Source: Tistrella mobilis KA081020-065 (lineage in GTDB: Bacteria; Pseudomonadota; Alphaproteobacteria; Tistrellales; Tistrellaceae). From it: a DNA stretch of 64,000 nt. The notes beneath the pieces were generated by a model. That model did not search any database. It was given only the letters and a program-made list of their open reading frames with translations, and was not told where the DNA came from. Location of the stretch: assembly GCF_000264455.2 (NCBI RefSeq), contig NC_017956.1, forward strand, positions 3,826,001 through 3,890,000, read 5' to 3'. The position numbers and the translations under genes were made by a program. This document shows, one piece after another, positions 47,730 through 55,147 of the stretch. Each line of letters opens with the position of its first letter. Position 1 is the stretch's first letter.

Positions 47730-47813
47730 TCCCGCCGGATCGAGGTGCCAAATCAGGGCACGACAGACGGCATGGGTTCCGTCACCCGAAAGCCGCAGAG
47801 AGGATCAGGTCCG

Positions 47814-48359
47814 ATGTTCATCCAGACCGAGCGGACGCCCAATCCGCTGACGCTGAAGTTCCTGCCCGGCCGGGATGTGGCCGAGGGCGGCGCCCAGTTC
47901 GCGCGCGGCGACGACACCGCCCGCTCGCCGCTGGCCGGCACCCTGCTTGCCATCGACGGCGTCGAAGGCATCTATCTGGGGGCCGATTTCGTCTCGGTCA
48001 CCAAGTCCGAACAGGCCGACTGGATGCTGCTGAAGCCGCTGATCCTGTCGGACATCATGGAGCACTTCACCTCGGGCCGGCCTGTGCTGACCGGTGAAGG
48101 CGATGCGGCAGCCGCTCCGGCCGTCGACGAGGACGAGGTGACGGCGACCATCCGCGAGCTGATCGATACCCGGGTCCGCCCGGCCGTGGCCCAGGATGGC
48201 GGCGACATCGTGTTCGAGGGTTTCGATCACGGCATCGTCTATCTGCAGATGCATGGTGCCTGCTCGGGCTGCCCCAGCTCGACCATGACGCTCAAGAACG
48301 GCATCGAGACCATGCTCAAGCACTATGTGCCCGAGGTGGTCGAGGTCCGTCAGGTCTGA
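47814..48359 (+). CDS. NifU-family iron-sulfur scaffold (Nfu type)
   Basis: Iron-sulfur cluster carrier of 181 aa. An N-terminal Nfu_N domain (MFIQTERTPNPLTLKFLPGR) precedes a C-terminal NifU-like domain with VRPAVAQDGGDIVFEGF and the cluster-binding CSGCPSS near residue 150. This two-domain form is the alphaproteobacterial/mitochondrial NFU1 type. The ATG at 47814 is chosen (AGAGAGGA upstream, family-typical start) over the open frame to 47745. In related genomes it follows the usp gene; here the cyclase and soxR-mex genes lie between them. Confidence 0.92.
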   Translation: MFIQTERTPNPLTLKFLPGRDVAEGGAQFARGDDTARSPLAGTLLAIDGVEGIYLGADFVSVTKSEQADWMLLKPLILSDIMEHFTSGRPVLTGEGDAAAAPAVDEDEVTATIRELIDTRVRPAVAQDGGDIVFEGFDHGIVYLQMHGACSGCPSSTMTLKNGIETMLKHYVPEVVEVRQV

Positions 48360-48375
48360 GCCGACCTTCCGCGTG

Positions 48376-49257
48376 ATGACACGCCGCTACCGTCTCGCCT
48401 GCCTGGCCGTCGCCGTTGCGGCCGGGCTGGTCGCGTTCGGGTCCGCTCTGGGCGTGCTGCCGCGGCCGGCCGGCGGTTTCGGCCTGTCGCCGGCGACGCT
48501 CGCGGCCCTGGATCTCCGCCGTGCCGAGGCGGCGGCGCCCGGTGCGCTGCCGGCCGAGCTGGCCGGTGCGCTCGATACCGACACCCGCAAGGCCCTGTTT
48601 CGCGACACGCTCGACCCCGCCATCCGGGCGGTGAATGCCCGGGTGCGGCTGGAACGGGCGCTGGTGACGCTGGCGGCCGATGCCCGGGCGGAAGGACGCC
48701 GGCCGCCGCGCGGGCTCAAGGCGCGGGTCGCAGCCATCGCCGCCCGCTACGGCGTTCCCGCCGACGATCCGGTGCGTCTGCTGGTGCGGGTGGACACCGT
48801 GCCGCCGGCCCTGATCACTGCCCAGGCGGCCCTGGAAAGCGGCTGGGGCCGCTCCCGCCTGGCGCACGACGCCCATGCGCTGTTCGGCGAGCGGGCCTGG
48901 CGGCTGGCCGACGGGGTGATGCCGCTGGCGCGCAAGCGCGGGGCGGCCCATGTCGCGCGCGCCTTCCCCGACATCACCGCCTCGGTCGCGGCCTATGTCC
49001 ACAATCTGAACACCCACCGCGCCTATGCCGCCTTCCGGCGCCACCGTGCCGAGGCGCGGCTGGACGGCACCTTGCCCGATCCGCTGCAGCTGGCGGGCGG
49101 CCTCAGCGCCTATTCGGAGCTGGGGCCGCGCTATGTCGCCAAGCTCAGGGCGATGATTCGCGGCGTCTCCCGCGACGACGAGGTGGCTCAGTCCGAGGCG
49201 CCGCCGCCATCGGGATCGGGCAGCGATGCCACGATCAGCGACCAGGCCTCGTCATAG
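48376..49257 (+). CDS. Bax-like glucosaminidase-domain protein
   Basis: Exported protein of 293 aa with an N-terminal hydrophobic segment (LACLAVAVAAGLVAFGSALG). The glucosaminidase domain contains ALITAQAALESGWGRSRLA near residues 150-168 (the catalytic Glu is expected in ALESGWG), then FPDITASVAAYVHNLNTHRA and GGLSAYSELGPRYVAKL. It resembles E. coli Bax and FlgJ-type peptidoglycan hydrolases. The ATG at 48376 is chosen for the signal segment. The last 70 bases overlap the convergent lipid-kinase gene. Confidence 0.85.
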   Translation: MTRRYRLACLAVAVAAGLVAFGSALGVLPRPAGGFGLSPATLAALDLRRAEAAAPGALPAELAGALDTDTRKALFRDTLDPAIRAVNARVRLERALVTLAADARAEGRRPPRGLKARVAAIAARYGVPADDPVRLLVRVDTVPPALITAQAALESGWGRSRLAHDAHALFGERAWRLADGVMPLARKRGAAHVARAFPDITASVAAYVHNLNTHRAYAAFRRHRAEARLDGTLPDPLQLAGGLSAYSELGPRYVAKLRAMIRGVSRDDEVAQSEAPPPSGSGSDATISDQASS

Positions 49258-50693
49258 GCGGCGGTAACGACTTCGGCCACGCGGGCCTGGCCGACCTGAC
49301 GGACCTCTTCGATCGCGATCTCGATCCGGGTCGCCGCCTGATGCAGGCGCTGGCTGACCCGCTGATCCAGCGGCATGCCGACCAGACCTTCCAGCCAGTT
49401 CACCACATCCTCGATCAGCGCCCGGTCGTCATCGGCGTCGCGGGTGGGCAGGTCCATCGCATCCAGCGCCTCGTCGGCGGTGATGGCGATCCGGCCCCAG
49501 GCGCCGCCGATCCGGCCCAGCGCCGCCACCACCTCTTCGCCCAGATGCGGGCCGGCATGAAGGGCGAGCCGTTCGGTCAGCGCCACGCCCTCGCGGGCGG
49601 CACGGGCCAGATCCTGCAGGGCGATCTCGGCCTCGGTGGCAAGGCCTTCCTCTTCGGGATGCATCTGCTCCTCCTGATCTTCAGGCGGCGCCGGGTGCGG
49701 AGCGCGTGGGGGGGGTGACGGAGGCCGGTTGTCCGGCCGGTTCCGGGTGCCCGGCAGCTCGGCCGCTGGCCGGTCGGGGGTCATGACCCGGATCGCCCGG
49801 CGTTTCAGGCCGAAGCTCGCCGGGGTTTTGGTCAGGATTTCGCCGTCGACATTGATCCGCTTCGGCTTGGACGGGGTTTCGACCCGGACCTCACGGCCCG
49901 ACATACGGTGAACACCCATCCAGGCATCGGCGGTTCCAAGACGCAGCGCCGGCAGCAGCAAGGCCATGCGCCAGTGGGAGACGGGCTCGATCACATAGAC
50001 GTCCAGCCGGCCGTCGTCGATCGCGGCATCGGGGGCAACGGTCAGCCCGCCGCCGTGATAGCGGCCGTTGGCAACCGCGACCATGATCGCCCGCATCTCC
50101 ACCCGCCGGTTGTCGACCGTCAGAACGGTGTGGAAGCGACGGTGCCGGGTCACCACCCTGAACAGTGCGAACAGATAGGCGAGCGGGCCGAAACGACGCT
50201 TTTCCTCGCCATCCAGCGCCTCGGCGACGTCGACCGACAGGCCGATGCTGGCGACGTTGAAAAAGCCGCGGCCATCGACGGTGCCGATATCGATCTGCCG
50301 CACGCGCCCCTTCAGCGCCACGTCCACCGCCTGGGCGGGATCGGCCGGAATGGCGAGCGTGCGGGCGAGATCATTTGCGGTGCCGAGCGGCAGGATGGCA
50401 AGCGTCAACCCGGTCTCGGCCATGGCGTCGGCCACTGCCGAGAGGGTGCCGTCGCCACCGCCGACCATGACGAGGGCCGGCGGCTCCGCCGAGGCGCCTG
50501 CCGTGCGGATGGCCTCGGGAAAGGCGTCGGGCCCGTCCAGATCCGGGATGTCGGGGCGGAAGCCGGCGCGGATCAGGCGGCGCTCCAGCTCGTCGCGATC
50601 GAATCCCTTGGCCAGCCGGTCGCGCTTGCGCGGCGGGATCAGGACCAGGGCGCGGCGGCCGGGTGCCGCAGACGGTCGGTCAGGCGCGGCCAT
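49188..50693 (-). CDS. YegS/diacylglycerol-kinase-type lipid kinase with C-terminal helical extension
   Basis: Protein of 501 aa in two parts. Residues 1-~310 are a DAGK catalytic-type lipid kinase: nucleotide motif VMVGGGDGTLSAVADAM near 74-90, LPLGTANDLARTL near 101-113, and the C-terminal lobe NGRYHGGGLTVAPDAAIDDG. A proline-rich linker (PPSPPPRAPHPAPPEDQEEQ) then leads to ~160 residues of predicted helix that I do not recognise, starting MHPEEEGLATEAEIALQDLA. Typical YegS proteins are about 300 aa, so this is an unusual fusion. An internal ATG at the linker end could also start a separate product. The start overlaps the SDR gene by 14 bases. Confidence 0.85.
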   Translation of the reverse strand: MAAPDRPSAAPGRRALVLIPPRKRDRLAKGFDRDELERRLIRAGFRPDIPDLDGPDAFPEAIRTAGASAEPPALVMVGGGDGTLSAVADAMAETGLTLAILPLGTANDLARTLAIPADPAQAVDVALKGRVRQIDIGTVDGRGFFNVASIGLSVDVAEALDGEEKRRFGPLAYLFALFRVVTRHRRFHTVLTVDNRRVEMRAIMVAVANGRYHGGGLTVAPDAAIDDGRLDVYVIEPVSHWRMALLLPALRLGTADAWMGVHRMSGREVRVETPSKPKRINVDGEILTKTPASFGLKRRAIRVMTPDRPAAELPGTRNRPDNRPPSPPPRAPHPAPPEDQEEQMHPEEEGLATEAEIALQDLARAAREGVALTERLALHAGPHLGEEVVAALGRIGGAWGRIAITADEALDAMDLPTRDADDDRALIEDVVNWLEGLVGMPLDQRVSQRLHQAATRIEIAIEEVRQVGQARVAEVVTAAYDEAWSLIVASLPDPDGGGASD

Positions 50694-51381
50694 AGGCGGG
50701 CACCAGGGCGCCGCTGACCGGGGCGGCCTCCGACGAGGTCAGGAACAGGATGATCTTCGCCAGTGCCTCGGGCGTGACCCAGGCAGCATGGTCGGCATCG
50801 GGCATGGCCGCGCGGTTGGCCGGGGTGTCGATGATCGAGGGCAGCACGGCATTGACGCGGATATGGCTCGCCAGCAGTTCCTGCGACAGGCTCTGGACCA
50901 GCGACATCACCGCCGCCTTCGAGGCGGCATAGGCCGCCATCTGTGCAGCCCCTGCGACCGCGGGCCTGGCGCCGATGGCGGTGATCGATCCGCCGCCGGC
51001 CGCCTTCAGATGCGGTACGCCGGCCCGGAGCGTGTGATAGAGACTGCGGGCATTCATCGACATCATCGTGTCGAAGCGGCTGCCGTCCACCTCGGCAAGC
51101 GGCCCCATGTCGAAGCCGCCGGCGATGGCGACGATGCCGTCGAGGCCGCCCAGGGCCGCCGCCGCGGCGTCCACGGCGGTCGCCGTCTGGTCTTCGCTGC
51201 CCAGATCGGCCTGGACCAGCACCGCCCGGCCGCCGAATGCCTTTTCGGCGGCGGCGCATTCCTCTGCCACCAGATAGGTCGCGGCGACCTCGGCCCCCCG
51301 GTCCAGCGCGGCCAGCACCACCGCGCGGCCCAGTGCGCCGGTTCCCCCGGTGACCAGCAGCTTGCGTCCCTCGATCGACAT
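50680..51381 (-). CDS. short-chain dehydrogenase/reductase-family protein lacking the catalytic serine
   Basis: Rossmann-fold protein of 233 aa. The cofactor motif TGGTGALGR is at residues 11-19, an Asn in MMSMNARSLYHTL, and the YxxxK motif in AAYAASKAAV. Thirteen residues before the tyrosine, where SDRs carry the catalytic Ser, there is Ala (AIGARPAV). The cofactor-binding and fold features look intact, so it may be a reductase with altered chemistry or a binding protein. It is translated just ahead of the lipid kinase, with a 14-base overlap, suggesting a joint pathway. Confidence 0.85.
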   Translation of the reverse strand: MSIEGRKLLVTGGTGALGRAVVLAALDRGAEVAATYLVAEECAAAEKAFGGRAVLVQADLGSEDQTATAVDAAAAALGGLDGIVAIAGGFDMGPLAEVDGSRFDTMMSMNARSLYHTLRAGVPHLKAAGGGSITAIGARPAVAGAAQMAAYAASKAAVMSLVQSLSQELLASHIRVNAVLPSIIDTPANRAAMPDADHAAWVTPEALAKIILFLTSSEAAPVSGALVPAYGRA

Positions 51382-51422
51382 CTCGGCGGATCTCCCCTCG
51401 TGATCGCGTCAGGTTCCGGCAG

Positions 51423-51980
51423 TCAGCCGGCCGGCATCAGCCGCGTGCCTGCGGCCGTGTCGCTCAACACCGGCAGGCGTCGGGCGTCGAAGAGCTGATA
51501 ATGCCACCATTCATTGCGGTAGAAATCCCATCCCGCGGTGGTCATGATCCCCATCAGCAACAGCCGGTTGCGTTCCGCCTCGGGCGTGATGCCGGCGGCA
51601 CCGTGATGCGACAGCGGGGTGAAGTCGTCGAACCCCGTGCCCATGTCGAGCGCCTGTCCCGCCCCGTCGATCAGGGTCAGGTCGACCGCAGCCCCGCGGG
51701 AATGGGGCGAGCCCCGACGCGGATCGGCGACGAAATTCGGATCCGGCGTGTGTTCCCACAGCTTCCACTGGGCCTCGGACGGCCGGAAGGCGTCGTAGAT
51801 GCGGAAGCGCAGCCCCTGGCGTGCGGCGATGGCGATCGCCCGGCGCATCGCCGCTGCGGCCTCGGGATGCAGGAAGCAGGCGGCGCGGGCATAGATCGGC
51901 CGGCCGGTGAAGTTGCGGGTGGTGGCGTAGGCGATGTCGATATCGACCCCGTCCCGCGCGCTCAGGATTTCTTCTAACAT
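51423..51980 (-). CDS. ddpX: D-alanyl-D-alanine dipeptidase (VanX/DdpX family)
   Basis: Zinc dipeptidase of 185 aa that splits D-Ala-D-Ala. Zinc ligands lie in SPHSRGAAVDLTL (S-x-H-x3-G-x-A-x-D) and NEWWHYQLF (E-x-W-H); the arginine in IYDAFRPSEAQWKLW is also conserved. There is no signal peptide, so it acts in the cytoplasm, probably in recycling of cell-wall peptides rather than in glycopeptide resistance. ATG 51980, preceded by GGGACAG, gives the family-typical N-terminus MLEEILSARDG. It is divergent from tsaB and 41 bases upstream of the SDR gene. Confidence 0.9.
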   Translation of the reverse strand: MLEEILSARDGVDIDIAYATTRNFTGRPIYARAACFLHPEAAAAMRRAIAIAARQGLRFRIYDAFRPSEAQWKLWEHTPDPNFVADPRRGSPHSRGAAVDLTLIDGAGQALDMGTGFDDFTPLSHHGAAGITPEAERNRLLLMGIMTTAGWDFYRNEWWHYQLFDARRLPVLSDTAAGTRLMPAG

Positions 51981-52053
51981 CAGCTGTCCCGTCCGTGCTA
52001 TGCGGCGGGGGAACCCTAGCACAAGGCACGGCTCCGGGGGCACGGACATACAT

Positions 52054-52785
52054 ATGACCTTCGGCGGACGGACGGCAGTTCTGGCACTCGACACCTGCGC
52101 CGGGGCGACCTCGGCGGCGATCGGCCGCCACGGGGAGGTCGTGGCCCGGGTCTTTCTGCCGGATGCCCGGGCGGCAGCGGAACGGCTGGCGCCCCTGGTC
52201 AAGGGGCTGATGGCCGAGGCGGGTGTCGCACCGGCGGAGCTTGCCGCCGTGGCGGTCACCCGCGGCCCCGGCACCTTCACCGGCGTGCGTATCGGGCTGG
52301 GATTTGCCCGCGGTCTGGCGCTGGCGGCCGGCTGCCCGGTTCTTGGCATGACCACGCTGGAGCTGCTGGCCGCCGGTGCCGCTAAAGATGTCGCCGCTGC
52401 GGATGCCCGCGGGCGCGGGGCGCTGGCAGTGATCGATGCACGGCGCGGCGAGGTCTATGTTCAGCGCATCGCTGCCGATGGCAGCCCCGGCGAGCCGGCG
52501 GCCGTGACGCCCGAGACGGCGGTGGCCGATCTGGTCGCCCGGCCGGCGCTGGCGGTGGGGGCAGGGGCGCGGCTGCTGCGCCCGCTGCTGGATGCCCACG
52601 GGCTGGCCGATCTGGTCCGTGACGATCTGCCGCACGGGCATGGGCAACCGGATGCCGCCGATCTGATCGGCCTGGCAGAGCGCCATCTGGCGGCGGGGCA
52701 GGCCGGCGGCACACCGCCCGTGCCGCTCTATCTGCGGGCACCCGATGCCCTGCCGCCGGCTCCGAGCGGGATCGAGACGCCGTGA
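52054..52785 (+). CDS. tsaB: tRNA t6A synthesis subunit TsaB
   Basis: Partner of TsaD in making N6-threonylcarbamoyl-adenosine in ANN-decoding tRNAs (243 aa). The N-terminus VLALDTCAGATSAAIGR and GPGTFTGVRIGLGFARGLAL near residues 70-90 are diagnostic. It is a degenerate ASKHA-fold protein with no own activity. The gene ends 4 bases inside rimI. The tsaB-rimI pair is standard. Confidence 0.95.
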   Translation: MTFGGRTAVLALDTCAGATSAAIGRHGEVVARVFLPDARAAAERLAPLVKGLMAEAGVAPAELAAVAVTRGPGTFTGVRIGLGFARGLALAAGCPVLGMTTLELLAAGAAKDVAAADARGRGALAVIDARRGEVYVQRIAADGSPGEPAAVTPETAVADLVARPALAVGAGARLLRPLLDAHGLADLVRDDLPHGHGQPDAADLIGLAERHLAAGQAGGTPPVPLYLRAPDALPPAPSGIETP

Positions 52786-53258
52786 CCGGCACCCATGATC
52801 TGGCGCCGGCAACGGCGGATACGGCGCCGGCCATGGCCGCACTCTATGCGCGGGCCTTCGATGCCCCGTGGGAGACGCAGTGGAGTGCCGGCGCCATCCG
52901 CGATCTGCTGGCCCTGCCGACGGTGGCCGCGATGATCCTGGGCTCTGAGCCTGCACTTTCCGGCATGGTGATGGCGCAGGCCGCCGCCGGTGAGGCCGAG
53001 ATCCTGACCATCGCCGTCGATCCGGCCTGCCGGGGGCGCGGATTGGGGCGGCGCCTGCTCGACGGGGCGGCGATCTGGGCAGCGGCCCGCGGGGCAGACC
53101 GGCTGCTGCTGGAAGTGGCGGTCGACAACATGCCTGCCCGGGCCCTTTATCTGTCGGCAGGCTTCCGGATCGCAGGTCGTCGGCGCGGTTACTATGCCCG
53201 GGGCAAGGCCCCGGCTGTGGATGCCGAAGTCATGGAACTGCCTTTGGTTCCCGCCTGA
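52782..53258 (+). CDS. rimI: ribosomal protein S18-alanine N-acetyltransferase RimI
   Basis: GNAT acetyltransferase of 158 aa. The acetyl-CoA pyrophosphate loop CRGRGLGRRLLDGAA lies near residues 85-100, followed by LEVAVDNMPARALYLSAGF. It starts with GTG, overlapping the tsaB stop by four bases, so translation is coupled. The neighbouring minus-strand gene ends only 18 bases downstream. Confidence 0.93.
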   Translation: MTGTHDLAPATADTAPAMAALYARAFDAPWETQWSAGAIRDLLALPTVAAMILGSEPALSGMVMAQAAAGEAEILTIAVDPACRGRGLGRRLLDGAAIWAAARGADRLLLEVAVDNMPARALYLSAGFRIAGRRRGYYARGKAPAVDAEVMELPLVPA

Positions 53259-53276
53259 AATCCGTCCGAGATTTCG

Positions 53277-53525
53277 TTATCCGCCGGCGATTCGGAAGGT
53301 CAGCCGCCACACGTCCGGCGTGTCCGTTTCAGCCGACAGGTCCACGATCTGGTGCCCCAGTTCCACAACCGACCGCGGTACGTTCTCCAGAGGCTCACCC
53401 GCCTTCAGTCGGACTTCACCGATCTGACCCCCGGACATCTTCCCGATCATTAATTTTGTTTTGACAAACGTCATCGGGCAGACATCATGCGTGACGTCGA
53501 GAAAGCGATCTGCACTTGGTTTCAT
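53277..53525 (-). CDS. TusA/SirA-like sulfur-carrier-family protein
   Basis: Small protein of 82 aa with the TusA-type fold: strand FLDVTHDVCPMTFVKTKLM followed by VRLKAGEPLENVPRSVVELG. The family's catalytic Cys is present in CPM, but the second Pro of the usual CPxP motif is replaced (CPMT). Start at 53525; the open frame upstream is not family-like. It converges on rimI and diverges from mucR. A role in sulfur transfer is plausible, but the altered motif means the partner may differ from TusA's. Confidence 0.82.
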   Translation of the reverse strand: MKPSADRFLDVTHDVCPMTFVKTKLMIGKMSGGQIGEVRLKAGEPLENVPRSVVELGHQIVDLSAETDTPDVWRLTFRIAGG

Positions 53526-53810
53526 TGCGAACCATCCGGTCGTCGTCTCGGAGTGCGAGGGACGGGCAGGTCCCGGTGACGGCCATCCTGGGCGGAGGCC
53601 GGTACCGGTGCCGGGCCCGGACATCAGTGCCGATGTCCATCCTCGTCATCGTCATCCCGGTCGGACAGACCAGCCGCCAGGCTCTCAGACCTCGACGTTG
53701 CCCCCCGGGCCGTCGAAGTCAAGGGCATTCCCGCGCGGAAGGCCCGGCCTGTCCCGACACCTGCTCCCGACCCTGATTTCCGCCCGAGACACCGAGGTCC
53801 AGACCATATC

Positions 53811-54233
53811 ATGGCCGAAAATCCGAGCCCGCTCGATCTTCTCTCGCTGACCGCACAGATCGTGTCGTCCCATGTCGCGAACAACACCGTGTCGGCCGGC
53901 GAACTGCCGCAGCTGATCGGCGAGGTCTATCAGAGCCTTGCCGGCCTCGGCCGCGAGCCTGAACCGCGTGAGGAAGAGCAGCGCCCGACCCCGGCGGTGC
54001 CGATCCGCAAGTCGGTGCACGACGACTACATCATCTGCCTCGAGGACGGCAAGAAGCTGAAGATGCTGAAGCGCCACCTCAAGACGGCCTACGACATGAC
54101 CCCGGAAGAATATCGCCGCCGCTGGGGCCTGGCCGACGACTATCCGATGGTCGCGCCGGGCTATGCCCGCCAGCGCAGCGATCTTGCCAAGCGCATCGGT
54201 CTTGGCCGTCGGGGCCGCGGCGACGCGGATTGA
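53811..54233 (+). CDS. mucR: MucR/Ros-family transcriptional regulator
   Basis: Global regulator of 140 aa that binds AT-rich DNA and shapes chromatin in alphaproteobacteria. An N-terminal oligomerisation region (LLSLTAQIVSSHVANNTVSA) precedes the Ros-type finger YIICLEDGKKLKMLKRHLKT and the conserved MTPEEYRRRWGLADDYPMVA. In the finger the second Cys is Asp and the last His is Tyr, so zinc binding may be weak or absent. A GC-rich hairpin follows the stop. Confidence 0.93.
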   Translation: MAENPSPLDLLSLTAQIVSSHVANNTVSAGELPQLIGEVYQSLAGLGREPEPREEEQRPTPAVPIRKSVHDDYIICLEDGKKLKMLKRHLKTAYDMTPEEYRRRWGLADDYPMVAPGYARQRSDLAKRIGLGRRGRGDAD

Positions 54234-54550
54234 TCCGGCCCGCAGCTGCCTCGGCTGACGATTTTGCGGGCGCCGGTCGGAAGACTGTGGCGCCCGCCGC
54301 TTGTCGTTGCGCGGCTGCTGTCCGATAATGGCCTGACGGGCGGGATGGTCTTCCAGACCATCCCGCCACGACCGATTGCGGGGACCGTGCCTCTGGTGGG
54401 CTGGTCCTTATCCGTTCGTGACGGTCGTCCGAAGGCGCGACGATGGCGCGGCCTCCGTTCCGGACGGAACAGGGGGTGGCGGCATGCAGAAGCGCGCAGA
54501 CCGGCCATCCGCGTGTTCCGCCCCCTTTCTGCCCAAGGAGCCAGGCCATC
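54234..54550. promoter_or_regulatory. mucR-fur intergenic region with stacked inverted repeats
   Basis: A 317-base gap without a supportable gene. It holds three dyads: GCGGGCGCC...GGCGCCCGC (54266-54297), a perfect 13-3-13 hairpin (54339-54367, arm GGCGGGATGGTCT) and GTTCCG-GA-CGGAAC (54457-54470). The first may end the mucR transcript; the last lies within the fur upstream region and could be an operator. AAGGAG at 54536-54541 is the fur ribosome binding site. Confidence 0.5.
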
Positions 54551-54556
54551 TTGGAG

Positions 54557-54997
54557 ATGTCGCGACTGGAGCGTCTGTGTCTCGAAAAGGGTCTGAAGAT
54601 GACCGACCAGCGCCGGGTGATCGCCCGCGTGCTGTCGGAAGCCGACGACCACCCGGATGCCGAAGAGCTGCATCGCCGGGCCAGTGCCGTTGATCCGCGG
54701 ATCAGCATCGCTACCGTCTATCGGACGGTGCGGCTGTTCGAGGAAGCGAGCATTCTGGAGCGGCATGATTTCGGCGACGGCCGTGCCCGCTACGAGACCA
54801 TTCCCGAAGAGCATCACGATCATCTGATCGACATGCGCAACGGAACCGTGATCGAATTCCAGAACACCGAGATCGAGCGTCTCCAGCAGGAGATCGCCCG
54901 CAAGCTCGGTTACCGACTGGTCGATCATCGTCTGGAACTGTACGGCATTCCGCTGGATCAGCCCCAGGACGACGACACGGACGCCGGCAAGGCCTGA
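54557..54997 (+). CDS. fur: Fur-family metalloregulator
   Basis: Metal-responsive repressor of about 146 aa. The winged helix includes QRRVIARVLSEADDHPDAEE and ISIATVYRTVRLFEE; the metal site region is ARYETIPEEHHDHLIDMRNG. The CxxC structural-zinc pair found in E. coli Fur is missing (DMRN at that place), as is usual for alphaproteobacterial Fur/Mur. Whether it senses iron or manganese cannot be read. The ATG at 54557 is the simple choice, but a TTG at 54551 stands at a better distance from AAGGAG. Confidence 0.9.
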   Translation: MSRLERLCLEKGLKMTDQRRVIARVLSEADDHPDAEELHRRASAVDPRISIATVYRTVRLFEEASILERHDFGDGRARYETIPEEHHDHLIDMRNGTVIEFQNTEIERLQQEIARKLGYRLVDHRLELYGIPLDQPQDDDTDAGKA

Positions 54998-55091
54998 TCG
55001 GCCGCCCCGCCGCCGACCGGCGCGGGCCCCCACCGGGATCGTCCGGGATCCCGGGACAGAGGGCCACGCTCCGGTCCGCCCCTTCACCCAC

Positions 55092-55120
55092 GACCGGCCA
55101 CCCCGGTGGCCGGTCCTCTT
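55092..55120 (+). terminator. hairpin terminator between fur and olsB
   Basis: GACCGGCCACC (55092-55102) pairs perfectly with GGTGGCCGGTC (55105-55115), followed by CTCTT. A compact GC-rich stem with a short pyrimidine tail, 95 bases after the fur stop and 28 bases before the olsB ATG. Confidence 0.6.
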
Positions 55121-55147
55121 CGCCGCGAGACTTCAGGGCATGTTCGG

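Noticed and set aside
53526-53624. Upstream extension of the TusA-like protein
   Set aside because: The extra residues are Pro/Gly-rich and unlike the family; MKPSADRF at 53525 is a natural start.
54998-55147. Pho box upstream of olsB
   Set aside because: Ornithine-lipid genes are often PhoB-controlled, but no CTGTCAT-type direct repeats with 11-bp spacing are visible here.
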